The position numbers and the translations under genes were made by a program. DNA of 64,000 bases from Gari tellinella (lineage: Eukaryota > Mollusca > Bivalvia > Cardiida > Psammobiidae): assembly GCA_922989275.2 (NCBI GenBank), contig OV277858.1, positions 10,540,001 to 10,604,000 of the forward strand. Reading direction: 5' to 3'. The notes under the pieces are model-generated. The model did no database searches and had not been told where the DNA came from. It saw only the letters and a program-made list of their open reading frames with translations. Below, piece after piece: positions 44,348 to 56,970 of this stretch (positions are counted from its first letter, which is position 1; every line of letters begins with the position of its first letter).

Positions 44348-45329
44348 CCCTGTATATTATATGGATCGGTCTCCTTAAACTTATATTAGTCACCTTAAAC
44401 TCAAATATATGTCGTGTTTACTTAAACCTTACAAATGATTTGAGAGAAAAACCATTGTTAATACATATACATTAATTTGAATAATTTGAGAGAAAAAGTA
44501 TTGTTAATTAGATCTATTAATTAGTAAAAAAAAAAAAATTATTTATTTATTTTTTTTAATTTTAGGGCAGGGCGCGGCATCCTCCTAAAAAGGCCTAGCT
44601 GGAGCACTGTTAAATACATTAATTTGAATTTAGAATGAATTATTCATTTTCTGTAATATATATATGAATCAGTCTCCTTAAACTTTTATTGGTCCCCTTA
44701 AACTCGAATATATGTTGGTCTACTTAAAACCCTCAACGTCCTTACAAAATATTAGGGAGACCAATATTTTTGTATATTTTAAATACATAATTTTTCTAAT
44801 TTTTTTTTTACAAAAGCCTTAATTACTACTTAAACATGATTTATTGAGTAAAAAAACCAAAAAAAAACATAAGATAAAAAATATATAAAATGTCTCCTTA
44901 AACGCCATTTTTAGGGACGGTCGCCCTAATGCCTTCATTAGGATTAAGTTTTTTTGTTTTAAATAAATAAAAAAAATGATAATGGTTAGTTTCTGTGTAC
45001 ATTTTTACGATGATTTTCTGAAAATTCCTTAACTTTTTTTGTTGAGTATATATTATACAACATAAACGGAAAACAATTATTCTAAATTCAAATTAATGTA
45101 TTATCAATGGTTTTTCTCTCAAATTATTCAAATTAATGTATTAATTGTTTTCTCTCAAATTATTTGGGAGTTTTAAGTAGACACAACATATATTCCAGTT
45201 TAAGGTGACCGATATTAGTTTAAGAAGACTGATTCATATATATACAACATAAAAGGAAAAAAAATAATTCTGAATTCAAATTAATGTATTATCAATGGTT
45301 TTTCTCTCAAATTATTCACTGGCGGATGT
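44348..45329. repeat. Central spacer repeat (TCTCCTTAAAC / AATTTGAGAGAAAAA), inverted units
   Basis: Three diverged units, two direct and one inverted. Markers are CAGTCTCCTTAAAC, GGTCACCTTAAACTC, ATATATGTTGGTCTACTTAA, ATTTGAGAGAAAAACCATTG and TACATTAATTTGAAT. The inverted pair 44,352-44,540 and 45,056-45,250 forms a local foldback near the axis of the giant palindrome. The TATGTTGGTGTCTACTTAAA word links it to the 43 bp satellite. Confidence 0.7.
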
Positions 45330-46111
45330 AGTTGAGGGGTAAAGCACCAACATTACTGAAAAAATCCTTTTCTAGCATATCTGAGTACACCAAGGGCAAA
45401 TAAGTCTTGACACAATGATCCGATTTCAATAATAATCAACCCTTTCATGAACTTTTACTTCAATAATTATACTGTGGGTAAATATAACCAAAGTCCATTC
45501 AAAACTGTAGTTGCTTAGTGTGTTAACACTGTCAAATAAGCCTTTTATAGCATATTTTATAACATCAAGGTCAGATAACTGTGTAACAACAAATCAAATT
45601 ATTCTAAAATTTCCATCATCTTCAGATCTTGATGACTTTAACATTTGTGTGACTTTTCATCAACATCCTTCAAATAGTCCGGACAAGCTTTTTATAGCAT
45701 ATTTGAGTATATCAAGGGCAGATTACTCTGTAACGAAAATTGAAATGAACCTCAAACTTGACTCAGCTTCAGATCGTTATGTTTTTAACATTTGTGTGAA
45801 GTTTCATTAATATTCCCCTAATGGCTTTTCGAGAAAACTCCGGACAAGTTTATTATAGCATATTTAAGTACATCAATGGCAGATAACTCTGTAACGAAAA
45901 CTTGAATAAACCTCAACTCGACTCACATTCAGATCTTTATGCATATACCATTTGTGTGAAGTTTCATTAATATCCTTTCAATAGTTTTCTGGAAAAACTG
46001 AGGACAAACAAAATGTTGACGGAAGAACAGACAAACGAACGAACTTATTCACGGACGGATAGACAGGGTCATGCCAATATACGACCACTTCTTGAGGTTG
46101 GCATCTAAAAA
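45330..46111 (-). repeat. HINE-like tandem array, about 150 bp units
   Basis: Units carry AGCATATTTGAGTATATCAA, GGGCAGATAACTCTGTAACG and ATTTGTGTGAAGTTTCATTA, with a terminal ACGGACGGATAGACAGG-type leader. The left arm has only one such unit (43,350-43,528), so unit number changed after duplication. Confidence 0.7.
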
Positions 46112-46735
46112 AACAAGACTGCACGTTCAATAAACGCTTATGCCCCCTGTGGCATCCTTTACAGTATATTTTGAATTTTTTCTAAGTCCAAATTAGGTCA
46201 AGGTCAAACTGAGCTTGGGTATTATTGGTGAGTTGGTAATGGTCCAAAGCAATAACTGTATAAGTATCGAAGCATTGTAGTAAACAGTGTTGATGCTAGA
46301 CGAAACGGTAAAATCTAGTTAACCAGGAAATAGCCTATTTAAAATATTCTAAGTCCAAATTAGGTCAAGGTCAAGATCAAAGTTTGGTGTATAGGGAATG
46401 GTCAAATGCAACAACTGTATAAGTATCAAAGCATTGTAGTCAGATGTGTTGATGCTAGACGAAACGGTAAATTCTAGTTAACCAGGAAGTAGCCTATTCA
46501 AAATATTCTAAGTCCAAATTAGGTCAAGATCAAAGTTTGGTGATATTGGTGGATAGGGAATGATCCAAGGCAACAACTGTATAAGTATCCAAGCATTTGA
46601 GTAAGCGATGTTGATGCTAGACGAAACGGTAAATTCTATTTAACCTTGTTACGGACGGACGGACTGAAGGATATGAAGATTACTATAAGCCTCCGCACCT
46701 GTCGATGCCGGGGGCATAAAAACCGAGCCGATGGA
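46112..46735 (-). mobile_element. HINE-like TTATGCC element (right-arm counterpart)
   Basis: Reverse of 42,708-43,335: CGTTCAATAAACGCTTATGC, CCTGTGGCATCC, units with TGATGCTAGACGAAACGGTA, and end CTGTCGATGCCGGGGGCATA. Inserted before the inverted duplication. Confidence 0.85.
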
Positions 46736-46882
46736 CAGATTACACAGTTTGAATACGATAAGTGTGATCTTGACAAATACACTGTAACTTTTGAATGTGT
46801 TAATATATGATAAGCTAGCTCAGATGATGATGTTCATTGTGGGTCAGATTTTTACATGAATATTCAGTAAGAGAAGGTTAAG

Positions 46883-48283
46883 ACAAGAGGGCCTAAAGGC
46901 CCTGATATCGCTCACCATTTGTAATGAAGCCAGATAGCCTTACCTTTGAATTTCACCCGTTTTATTCTAAATCCATAAGTTTGTCGACCTACTGTAGTAT
47001 AGTTAAGAGTACATCAAAGGCAGATAACTAAAGCCTAAGCAATACTGAAAGGAAGCCTTTTTCTAGCATTTCAAAGTATATCAAGGGCAGGTAACTATTG
47101 CCACAATGATCACATTTCAACAATAATTGCACTCCTTCCAGAACATATAGCTACATCCTTTGTGTACAAGTATAATTAAAATCCATTGATAACTGTAGTT
47201 ACAAGAATGTAAAGTGTAAACGCTGTAGAATATGGCATTTTCAGCAATTCAAAGGTAGATATCTCTTGAACTATTTGTCCGACTCCAACCATAATCACCC
47301 TTTTTCGAACGTTTATGGTCATATACAATCTGGGCATGTTTGAGAGAGCTTGGATAAATAGTGTGGTCTCTAGAGCGTAAACACTGTTAAATATATCATT
47401 TTCAGCAATTCAAAGGTAGATAACTTTTGACCTATTGATCCGATTACAACCATAATTAAACTCATTCGAAGTCTTATGGCAATATACAACCTGAAAAAGT
47501 TTGAGAAAGATTGGATAAAATTTGTTACCTCTAGAGTGTAAACATCGTTAAATATGGCATTTTCAGCAATTCCAAGGTAGATAACTCTCGACCTATAAGT
47601 CTGATTTCAACCATAATCAAACTCATTTCAAATCTTATAGTCATTTACAATCTGAGCAGGATTGAGATAGACTGGATAAAAATTGTGGCCTCTAAAGTGT
47701 AAACACATTTAAATATGGCATTTTCAGCAATTTAAAGGTAAATAACTCTTGATCTATTTGTTCGATTTCAACCAAAATCAAACTCATTCGAACTCTAACG
47801 GTTATATACAATCTGGACAAGTTTGATCACTATTTAATAAATATTGTGGCCTCTAGAGTGTAAACACCGTTAAATATGGCATTTTCAGCAATTCAAAGGT
47901 AGATAACTCTTGATCTATTTGTCTGATTACAACCAAAATCAAACTCATCCTAACTCTTATAATCATATACAATCTGGGCAAGTTTTAAAAAGAATGGATA
48001 AATACTGTGGCCTCTAGAGTGTAAACACTGTTAAATATGGCATGTTCAGCAGTTCAAAGGTAGATAACTCATGACCTATTTGTCCGATTTCAACCATAAT
48101 CGAACTCATCTGAACTATTATAGCAATATACCATCTGAGCAAGTTTAAGAAAGATGGGATAAATATTGTGGCCTCTAGAGTGTAAACACTAAAATTGTTG
48201 ACGCCGGACGACGCACGACGGACAACGCACACCGGACATTCAAGGATTGCAAAAGCTCACCCTACGCTAGCTCAGGTGAGCTA
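46883..48283 (-). mobile_element. HINE-like element, 160 bp units, right arm only
   Basis: On the minus strand it starts TAGCTCACCTGAGCTAGCGT, then TGAATGTCCGGTGTGCG and CGTCGTGCGTCGTCCGG. About seven units carry GTTTACACTCTAGAGGCC, AGTTATCTACCTTTGAATTG and TGAAAATGCCATATTTAAC. Ends with the hairpin GGGCCTTTAGGCCC plus TCTTGT. The left arm has the clean empty site (GTTGTTTTCTTAACC near 42,548); the junctions are consistent with insertion between two T and no larger duplication. Confidence 0.85.
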
Positions 48284-49261
48284 AAAACAACAAGTATTGT
48301 AACATTTCTGTAGACAATATATTGAAACAAGCAACAGATGACAACCACTATGGCATTGAATATCACTTTTGCAAATTAACATGATGATCTTCACCCGTAA
48401 TAAATACATTGCCTAATATAGTTTTGAAGACAAATTAACTTGATAAGTCACAACATTAACCCAGATGACCCCCACTCCAGGGTACTGGTAATTTGTTTTT
48501 TAATAAACTTTGATACAAGTACATCAACATCAGATTTTCTATTAACGTGCAGAGGTGGTTGCATTGTCAACGACAGAGGACTCCCTTCCAGGTAACTGGC
48601 TAGCTGCCCACATGGCAATTTCTAACACACGATCTCCACATTTTTTAATCATGTGCGTCACTACGAGACCCGATTCTTTCCCTATTATAGCCACTTTATT
48701 ATTCTAAATAAGTCCATAATTTTTTTTGTCAAATATGCAAAAACTACACTGTTTGCGATATTACCATTTTGTTAAATATCAACAATATAGCTATACTTGC
48801 TCTGAGAATATATTATCAAGGGTGTTTCCATGAACACTTATGTCCCCTTCTGAAACTTTTCGAGTCCAAATTAAGTCAAGTTAAACTTAAAATTGAGGTT
48901 CAGCAATAAGAGTGAATTGGTCCACGACAATAACTGTTTAAGTATCAAGGATTGTAGTAAATAGTGTTGATACTAGACGGAACAGTAAAGTCTAATTAAC
49001 TAAGAAATAGCCCATTTAAGATATTTAAAGCCCAAATTAGGTCAAGGTAAAAATCAACGTTTGGTAGTATGAGTTGATTGGTATTGGTCCAACGCTACAA
49101 CTAATTTTACAAATTGTACTTTTTGAGAACTTATTGCAAAATGTACGAAAAGTGCTATGTTCAAGTGCTCTTGAAATGGGTAATTTAGGTTAGTATTGTG
49201 ATTTATCAAGTTTTGTGATCTTATCGTGTATCATACAAAAGTAAATAATTGTCCTTTTCAC
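48284..49261. repeat. Arm segment, reverse of about 41,545-42,548; no gene
   Basis: Collinear with the left arm; contains the degraded TTATGCC-type units (48,830-49,100). No coding region. Confidence 0.6.
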
Positions 49262-49274
49262 TGATATGTCACAC

Positions 49275-50569
49275 AGGTTTTCGGCGCGTAAGCTATGACC
49301 CCCCCTCCCCTCGCTGCTATCCCCCATAAATCTTTCAAAATGAGTCAAAATACATCCATATGTTCAACAAACATCCTTAACAAATGTTTCAAGAAGTTTA
49401 AAAAAAATAAAATAATTTCGTATCATGTATGTATACAATGAAAAGGTGGATGTGTATTCAGGGCCATCAACTTCCCAACCTTGTCATTTTGTCATTTTTG
49501 GGCCGATTTTGACAAATGATGGCTTATTATTTACATTTAACAGTTCTGTTCAAAGAAAGTTAGCTCACAGCCCAAGCAAGACACGAGCACAAGTGAAGAA
49601 ATAAAAAGTTCGATAGGCACCTTATATCGGAATCCTTCTGTCACCATAATGTTTGGACTTGTTCGTCAGTCATTCACTGATTCAGCGATTAACAAGTGCA
49701 TTTGCGACCATGCATTACACCATGGTACGGGTAATTAATAGAAAATGAAATATATAATAAATACCTTTTGAATTATCGGTAAATGAGCATTTCTGTTACG
49801 AAATAAATTTCTATATAACTTTCGTTTAGTTTCGGTTGACAAACGGATATGATATCATTGGTCGTATTCGAATCATTCAATTTGTTGTCAACGAAAACTA
49901 GGCGGAGCAAATGCTTGAAGATTTACTGATGACAACGTTTTTGACCCGACTCGAATCGAAATTGTGGTCAACGATTTGATGGTTTGACAACATTTTGTCA
50001 ACGGAAAACATCAAGTGGTGATTCGAATAGAACCTGTTGACAACACGTCCAACTAACGCTATGGTTGTCCTGATTCGAATACGACCAATTGAGGCGCTTG
50101 ACTTTAGCGTCATTTCCTGCTTTGAAGCTGGTTCTCGGGTTCGCTAGAATGATAATAGTTTGTTTGGGAAAATTTTGCGTGACAGATGGTTTCCGAATAA
50201 GGGGTCTCCCCACCCTTCGAGTCCCCATGCGCGTGTTCGCCGATTGCTTTGAATTGTTTACCAATTTATCGTCAAAGAAAACTGTTTGCTGTAAACAATG
50301 AGCCATCATCTGTCCAGATCGTCCAAGATTTGAAAAAACGACAGGGTTGGGAACTTGAGGGTTGCTTCTGCAAGGCGCTTTTTCATGGCAGCCTTTACTA
50401 TTTTACTTATAAATTAGCAAAACAAATTTCACGAAACTTCAGGAAATGTTCTTTTATGATGATTATTGAATGTATGGATAGATTTTAGGGTATTTTATCC
50501 ACGCTTGGTGGTGGTGGAGGGGGTTATAGCAGCTAGGGGTAGTGTCATAGCCAACGGGCCGAATGCCTA
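49275..50569. mobile_element. 1.3 kb TIR element with 13 bp TSD, right arm only
   Basis: Flanked by TGATATGTCACAC at 49,262-49,274 and 50,570-50,582; the left arm has a single copy (GTGTGACATATCA, 41,533-41,545). Imperfect inverted termini: AGGTTTTCGGCGCGTAAGCT, then ATGACCCC and GCTGCTATCCCCC, on the left; on the right, reversed, AGGCATTCGGCCCGTTGGCT, then ATGACAC and GCTGCTATAACCCCC. No transposase frame. Duplication length and termini suggest a MULE-like non-autonomous element, but the class is uncertain. Confidence 0.8.
49858..50088. mobile_element. 231 bp MITE nested in the 1.3 kb element
   Basis: Perfect 18 bp termini TTGGTCGTATTCGAATCA and TGATTCGAATACGACCAA. The interior has repeated TTGTCAACG and GATTCGAAT words, some as further inverted pairs. 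The overlapping antisense frames across it are incidental. No clear flanking duplication. Confidence 0.8.
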
Positions 50570-50926
50570 TGATATGTCACACTTATTATATCCAAGTTAT
50601 TGATCAAGTTCGTTAGTTATGAAACACTCCTTGTAAAAGTGTCAAGCAGCATGCTCTTTGTGTTTTCCCCCCACACACCCTTCAGAAACATGTTATGTTC
50701 ACTGTAATTCTCTTATGTGTTGCTCTGGCTTCTGTTCTCAGTGTTTTCCTTTCATCCAAAAGCTTTGTTCTTGCTTTCACATACTGCTGAAGTTTCCAAA
50801 AAGCTAACGTTGACTGTGGCTTGCACCTTTTCCGATATTCCATTATCTGGTATTTGCCTTAAAAACAGAAAACGAACTTACATTTTACACAAAAGTTCTA
50901 AAAGAAATCAGACATTTAGCAACCAG

Positions 50927-51152
50927 GGGCCCGTTTCATAAAACTTCATGCGACAAATGTTGTCATAAGTCAGATTATAAAATGCTCAACTATTATTTAT
51001 TTCTCCATCTAATCCTGTCTTGTGACATCGGTTTGGAATCGGTTTTTTTAGGCACAAGGCTTGATTAGATGGAGAAATCAGATACTAAATGTATTTAAAG
51101 TTTAGACTTACAATCGGTTTTGTTGTTCGAAGTTTTTCTGAAACTGGCTCCA
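50927..51152. mobile_element. CCCGTTTCA MITE (right-arm counterpart)
   Basis: GGGGCCCGTTTCATAAAACT to AGTTTTTCTGAAACTGGCTC; reverse of 40,961-41,182. Confidence 0.8.
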
Positions 51153-51306
51153 GGTATGTGTGACACATTGCATAAAATATGATAAATTTCACCATACACT
51201 ACTATGTCCCATATGGGCCATCATGACTCTGGATTAATATCAAATTTTACAGCCAAAATGGTCACCTAGAGCCTATATCCCATCTGAGCATTATAACAAA
51301 TGGAAT

Positions 51307-51941
51307 CAAGACTGCGCGTTCAATAAACACTTATGCCCCCGGTGGCATCCTTGACAATAATAATATTCTAAATCTTTTCTAAGTCCAAATTAGGTCACGG
51401 TCAAGATCAAACTGAGTTTGGATATTCTTGGTGAGTTCGTAATAGTCCAAGTCAATAACTGTATAAGTACCAAAGCATTGTACCAGGCAGTGTTGATGCT
51501 AGATGAAACGGTAAAATCTAGTTAACTGAGAAAGAGCATATTTAAAATATTCTAAGTTCAAATTAAGTCAATGTCAAGGTCAGAATCAAGGTTGGGTAAT
51601 ATGGGTGGATTGGTAGTGATCCAAGGTAATATCCGTATAAGTATCAACACATTGTAGTCAGTTGTGTTGATGCTAGATGAAATGGTAAAATCTAGTTTTC
51701 CAAGAAATAGCCTAAATATTCTAATTCAAAAAAAGGTCAAGGTCAATGTCAAAATCATGGTTTGTTGATATTGGTGGATAGGGAATCCGAATGGTCCAAA
51801 GCAATAACTGTATAAGTATCAAAGTATTTGAGTAAGCGGTGTTGATGCTAGACGAAATGGTAAAATCTACTTAACCTTGTTACGGACGCACACACGCATG
51901 GACGGACAATTACTATATGCCTCTGCATATCCGAGGGCATA
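51307..51941 (-). mobile_element. HINE-like TTATGCCCCCG element (right-arm counterpart)
   Basis: Reverse of 40,161-40,806: CAAGACTGCGCGTTCAATAA, TTATGCCCCCGGTGGCATCC, three units with TTGATGCTAGATGAAA, and CGGACGCACACACGCATGG. The subterminal hairpin is decayed. Confidence 0.8.
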
Positions 51942-52549
51942 AAAAATATCAACAAAAGGGTCCTGAAGAGCTCACCAGAGAAATGAGGGAGTGTCACATG
52001 GTTGTTTTGGGAAGTTTTTTCTACCACTCAAGGACAAACAGCTACTTTATGACCTTTTCTTACTGATAAAAGCTTTTGATGCAAATGACTTCTACATTTC
52101 TTTACCGATTGACATCAAACTTTGCATATGCATTTAACATGTGTAGATGTGCATGACATGATATTTTTCAAGTGAGTCGTTTTAAGATAGGTGAAGTTAT
52201 GGCCACTAATGGGACTTGTACATTTTTGGATCCAAACCAATTCTACATTTCTGTACCAATTCATATAAAACTTTTTATATGCATAATTAAAAAAATTGAA
52301 GTGTTAAATTTTCACGACCCAAATCTCATTCCACTCTTCCAAAGAATTACAGAGTTAAGGCCACCGGATGAGCTGGAAAACTAGACCATTCACAAATGGT
52401 GATTCAAAACCCCCAGTAGGGTTTTGTTACAATAGGTAAATGTTTCAGGATAAAGTTGTTGTGTGTACTAATGTGCTCCCTAACTATAACAAAATGCAAT
52501 AACTTCAAGCCTAATTTGGATAAAATATAACAACAAAGGGAAATAATTC

Positions 52550-54175
52550 CAACAAGGGACACATTGACCCTAAACCGCTTGCCTGGTACACCATGTAAAA
52601 CTTGACCTATAGTGACCTAGATTATGTTTGTTTGTTTGTTTGTTTTGATTTTACGTCGCCTTCAACAGTATTTCAGTCATATCGCGAGTATTCGCGACGT
52701 CCAGCTAATCACAGGTGGAGGAAGACCCCAGAAGCCCTTTATGCACTGTAACAGGCACAACTCGGCAACTGGGTAGAACCACCGACCTTCCGCAAGCCAG
52801 CTGGAAGGCTTCCCCACATGAAAAATCCGAAAAACCCTACTGGGATTCGAACTCACAACGGTGAGGAGCTTAGTGATGTAAGTCACAGTGACTCAATCAC
52901 TAGGCCACGGAGGCCCCCACCTAGATTATGTATGACTAGACATGACCCACAATCAACAATAGAATGTTAACAAAATGTTTCTATGAGTTGACCTAGTAAC
53001 CTAGTTTTTGACCAGACACAACCATCATTTGATTTTGACCCTGATTTGATGTAGGCGAGCATCATTCAGATCTGAGTAAACACTGGTTTTGATTTGACCT
53101 AGTGACCTAGTTTTGACCTGACATGACCCATATTTGATCTTGACCTAGATATCAATTAGGCAAACATTATATATTTTTTGCATTTAAATCCATTGAGACG
53201 TGTAGCCTCTAGAGTGTTAACAAATTTTTCTATAATTTGACCTAGAATAACCTAGTTTTTGACCAGACATGACCCACATTAACACTTGACCTGGATATCA
53301 ATTGGGCAAACATTCTAACCAAGTGTCATGAAGATCGGATAAGTTTTGTAGCCTCTAGGGTATGATTAAGGTTCTCCAATTATTTGACCTAGTGACCGAG
53401 TGTTTGACCATAACTGACCCATGTTGGAACTTGACCTAGATATCAATGAGGCAAACATTTTAAGTAAGTGTCATGAAGATTGGATGAGTTGTGTAGCCTC
53501 TAAAGTGTTAACAAGGTTTTCCTATGAATTGCCATAGTGGCTAATGGCCTAGTTTTAGACCCAAACTGACCCGCATTCAAACTTGACATATATATCAATT
53601 AGGCAAACATTATACCCTAGTTGCATTTAAATCCAATTAGATTTGTAGCCTCTAGAGACTGCTCATAAGGTTTTCCTATGATTTGACATAGTGACCTAGT
53701 TTTTAACTGACCATGACCCACATTCAAACTTTACCTTGATATAAATGAGGTTAACATTGAAAAAAATTTTTTTTAGATACAATGAGATTTGTAGCCTCTA
53801 GAGTGTTAACAAGGTTTTAACTATGATTTGACATAGTAACCTAGTTTTGACTGGACATGATCCACATTCGAACTTGACCTACATTATTCAAGACAAACAT
53901 TAGACTAATTATCATGAATACCAAATGAAATGTGTAGTCCTTAGAGTGTTAACAAGGTTTTTCTTTGATTTGAGATAGTGACCTAGTTTTTAACCGGACA
54001 TAACCCTCATTCGCACTTGACCTAGATTTTATTAAGATAAACATTGTTATCAAGTTTTATGAAGATCCAATGAAATCTGTGGCCATTTAAGTGTTAACAA
54101 GCAATTGTGGACGGAGGACAGACATCCAGCGATCCTAATAGCTCACATTGGCACTTAAGTGCCAGGTGAGCTAAA
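52550..54175 (-). mobile_element. HINE-like element with 150 bp units (right-arm counterpart)
   Basis: Reverse of 37,957-39,554: CAAGGGACACATTGACC, CTGGTACACCATGTAAAACT, repeated TGACCTAGTGACCTAGTTTT and GTAGCCTCTAGAGTGTTAAC units, and end GTGCCAGGTGAGCTAAAA. Interrupted by the SINE. Confidence 0.75.
52628..52918 (-). mobile_element. tRNA-derived SINE (right-arm counterpart)
   Basis: Reverse of 39,196-39,476, with a TTTG/CAAA tail at the low-coordinate end, the same GTAAAATC-type 3' domain, and the head at 52,840-52,918. Flanked by ACCTAGATTATGT on both sides (52,615-52,627 and 52,919-52,931), the same duplication as in the left arm. Confidence 0.9.
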
Positions 54176-56970
54176 ATTACTGATAACAGAGTAACAATTC
54201 TTGTGCATGGCACTCCTAGACAATGATATATATATCTGTATATTAAGTTTTAAGTCAATAACTCTTATACTTTGGCAAATTATTATGTTCCAGACAAGAC
54301 TACATTCGATGAAATATAACAACAAACAATAAAAATACTGATGACGGAGTAACGGTTCTTATACACTGCACTCCTGGTCAATCAGATATGTCTGTATATG
54401 AAGTTTGAAGTCAATACTATGCCTGACTTTACCATAACCTCTTATGACTTTAACCTTTGTAAGACATGACCAATTTTGTCAAGAGCTTTATCAGATGAGA
54501 ACACATACCGACTATGATGTTTCTATCACATGTTACTAAGTTCAAAAGTTATGACCAATGTTAAATGCAGCCTATTAAGTATTTGAATAACCTCTACATG
54601 ACCTTGACCTTGAATTGAGACCAAATGCAAACTATGAAGTCTCTATCATATTTTATTGAAGTCTTTATAGATCATATGTGAGGACCGAAACAATTTGCCC
54701 CAACTATAAGTCATACTGGGTATCTACAAGGAGAAATACAGTATGTTTGCACTAGAATATATGGTGAGCCGCATAAAATGGATCCATCAGTATTACCTGA
54801 GCTTTTTCTTTTTTTCCCCACTGTGTTACGTGATCTTCCAAACTGAAATCATCTCTTTCTGAAATTGACAAAATATTGATACACATACTAACTTTAACTA
54901 CATGCAACACTTTAAAAACAAGCGCCACGATGGCCCTATATTGTTCACCTGGTACACCATGTAAAACTTGACCTATAGTGCTCTAGATTTTGAGCTCACA
55001 TGACCCACATTCAATCATGGCCTAGATTTTGATGAGGCAAAAACATTGAGAAAAGTTTCATTAAGATCAAATGAGATTTGTAGCTTCTAGAGCAGTGATT
55101 TTTTTAGAAATCAGATGAATGAGTCTCATTCTGTAAAACAATGAGTCTGACAAAAATTGAATCATTCAGGTGAAAAATTTAGCCTATATCCCATAACTTA
55201 TTTCTTGTTTTGAAGACAGGTGACAACTTAAAGCAGGTTGAAAGTAAAGAAGATTTTGCCTTAAGGCACTTCTGTTTTACTTCAAACCTGCTTTATGGAC
55301 ATATGCGACCAAATGAAATCTTCGAAGGATCTTTTTTTGCCTGATATATATATGTTTTTTTCTTAATTGTTTTCGGCTCCAATTCAATGAAAACACTCAC
55401 TAAATCAATATTTACCTGAAATAAATAGATGAAACTTCTCACAATAAAAGCTATAGGTGTGAAATAAAGACAATAATAAGACAATGGTAAAAAAGAATAA
55501 GTTATAATGCTTTGTTTGAAACTACAGGCACCTATATACCTATACAAATGGCCAAAAAAAGCAGACAACTTTTTCTATGTGTTCTCAGGTTAACGCTTAT
55601 ATTCAATTTGATAAAGTTCTGGGTAATTAACTTAGCCTTATTAGATAAGAGTATTTGCTAAGTTTCACATACTTTCATTTACCAAGTACAATTTCATGGC
55701 ATGCATTTAACGTTTATAATACGCAATTAATGGAGATTGTTTGACACTGAATGTACCTTTGGGAGGTAACTGATATGCACGATTTCGTAGAGTAACGATG
55801 CTTGATTTATCGTACTTATCTAAAAGCCACTAGGTGTCTCAGGCATTGGTAGCATATGTCCTACTATCTGCTAGGATAAAGATGTTGCATATTATACAAG
55901 TACTGTAAAATTATTCACGGCAGTGGAAAAGTATAATAAAGGCACACGACTGTGTTTTAATTCAACTTATATGGAGTAATGTGTTAATAAATGCCAGAAA
56001 AGCTTTGGGTCAATGGGACGCGCAACTTTTCAAATAATGAGTCCCTGGCAACATTAATGAGTACGGAACTCAGGATGCACAGGTAAAATAATCACTGCTA
56101 GTGTAAAAAATGTAGTCTTATGATTTGACCCAGTGACCTATATTTTGACCCGACACACCAACATTCAACCCTGACCTAAATATCAATAAAACACTTTTTT
56201 ACCAAGTTTCATCAACATTTAAACTTTAAAGAGATTTTAAGCTTCTAGCTGTTAACAAAGGTTGTCTGATTTGATCTAGTTACCATGTTTTTGACCGGAC
56301 ATGTCCCATATTCATCCATGACCTAGATATAATTGAGATAAACATTTGTACTCAGTGGCATTAAAATCCGATGAGATTTGTAACCCTACATTTTGACATA
56401 AACAGATTATTCCTTAATTTGCAATGGTTCATAATTTTATAATAACATTTGAAGAGTTTCGACTAAAGGAGAGATGCAAAAAAACTTACCTCATTCCTCC
56501 ATCAGAGAATATTGCTGTCCCCATAATCATACACAATTTCTTGTCATGCTTTGATGAGCAAAAATAGATTAAAACTATTGGTTATGTGAGAAAAAGAACC
56601 TGTCAGTAGTCGTTGTATGAGACAAACTGATCTAAACCTCGGCTAGAATAGAAAAATTATTTAGCTCGCCAAGACTGGCTTAATAAGCAATAACATTTCA
56701 ATCCGATACTCAGTCGTTACGTCATCCCATGAAACACCACAATAATGTTCATTTATTGTTCCCAATGGATTCGTTATCTAATTAACATCAAATAATGTGT
56801 CTTGTCCGTCCAGACAGATAAGGTAATCTCAATCTGAAGACGGACGCCGGACATTCAAGGATTGCAAACAATCACCCTGAGCTAGCCCAGGTGAGCTACA
56901 AAGGTTTATATAATTTGATCAAGTTTTCCAAATGGATGTCACCTACATTCAACCTTAACCTAATTTTATA
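54176..56970. repeat. Arm core and HINE tail, reverse of about 34,264-37,957; no gene
   Basis: Mirrors the less repetitive arm core, including the hairpin at 55,228-55,293 and the truncated HINE units (56,100-56,400). The 43 bp satellite and its neighbourhood are missing here. The 91-codon frame at 55,293-55,568 (-) corresponds to the left-arm frame at 36,608 and shows no known domain. Confidence 0.65.
55228..55293. repeat. Hairpin repeat, AAAGCAGG family (right arm)
   Basis: CTTAAAGCAGGTTGAAAGTA mirrors TTTTACTTCAAACCTGCTTT around CCTTAAGG. Confidence 0.75.

Noticed and set aside
49998..50309. 103-codon and overlapping frames across 49,898-50,309
   Set aside because: They cross the nested 231 bp MITE and its palindromic interior, so the openness is a by-product of repeat structure.
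55293..55568. 91-codon minus-strand frame with a hydrophobic stretch
   Set aside because: The left-arm homologue (36,608) has a shorter, altered frame; no domain. Most likely AT-rich non-coding sequence.
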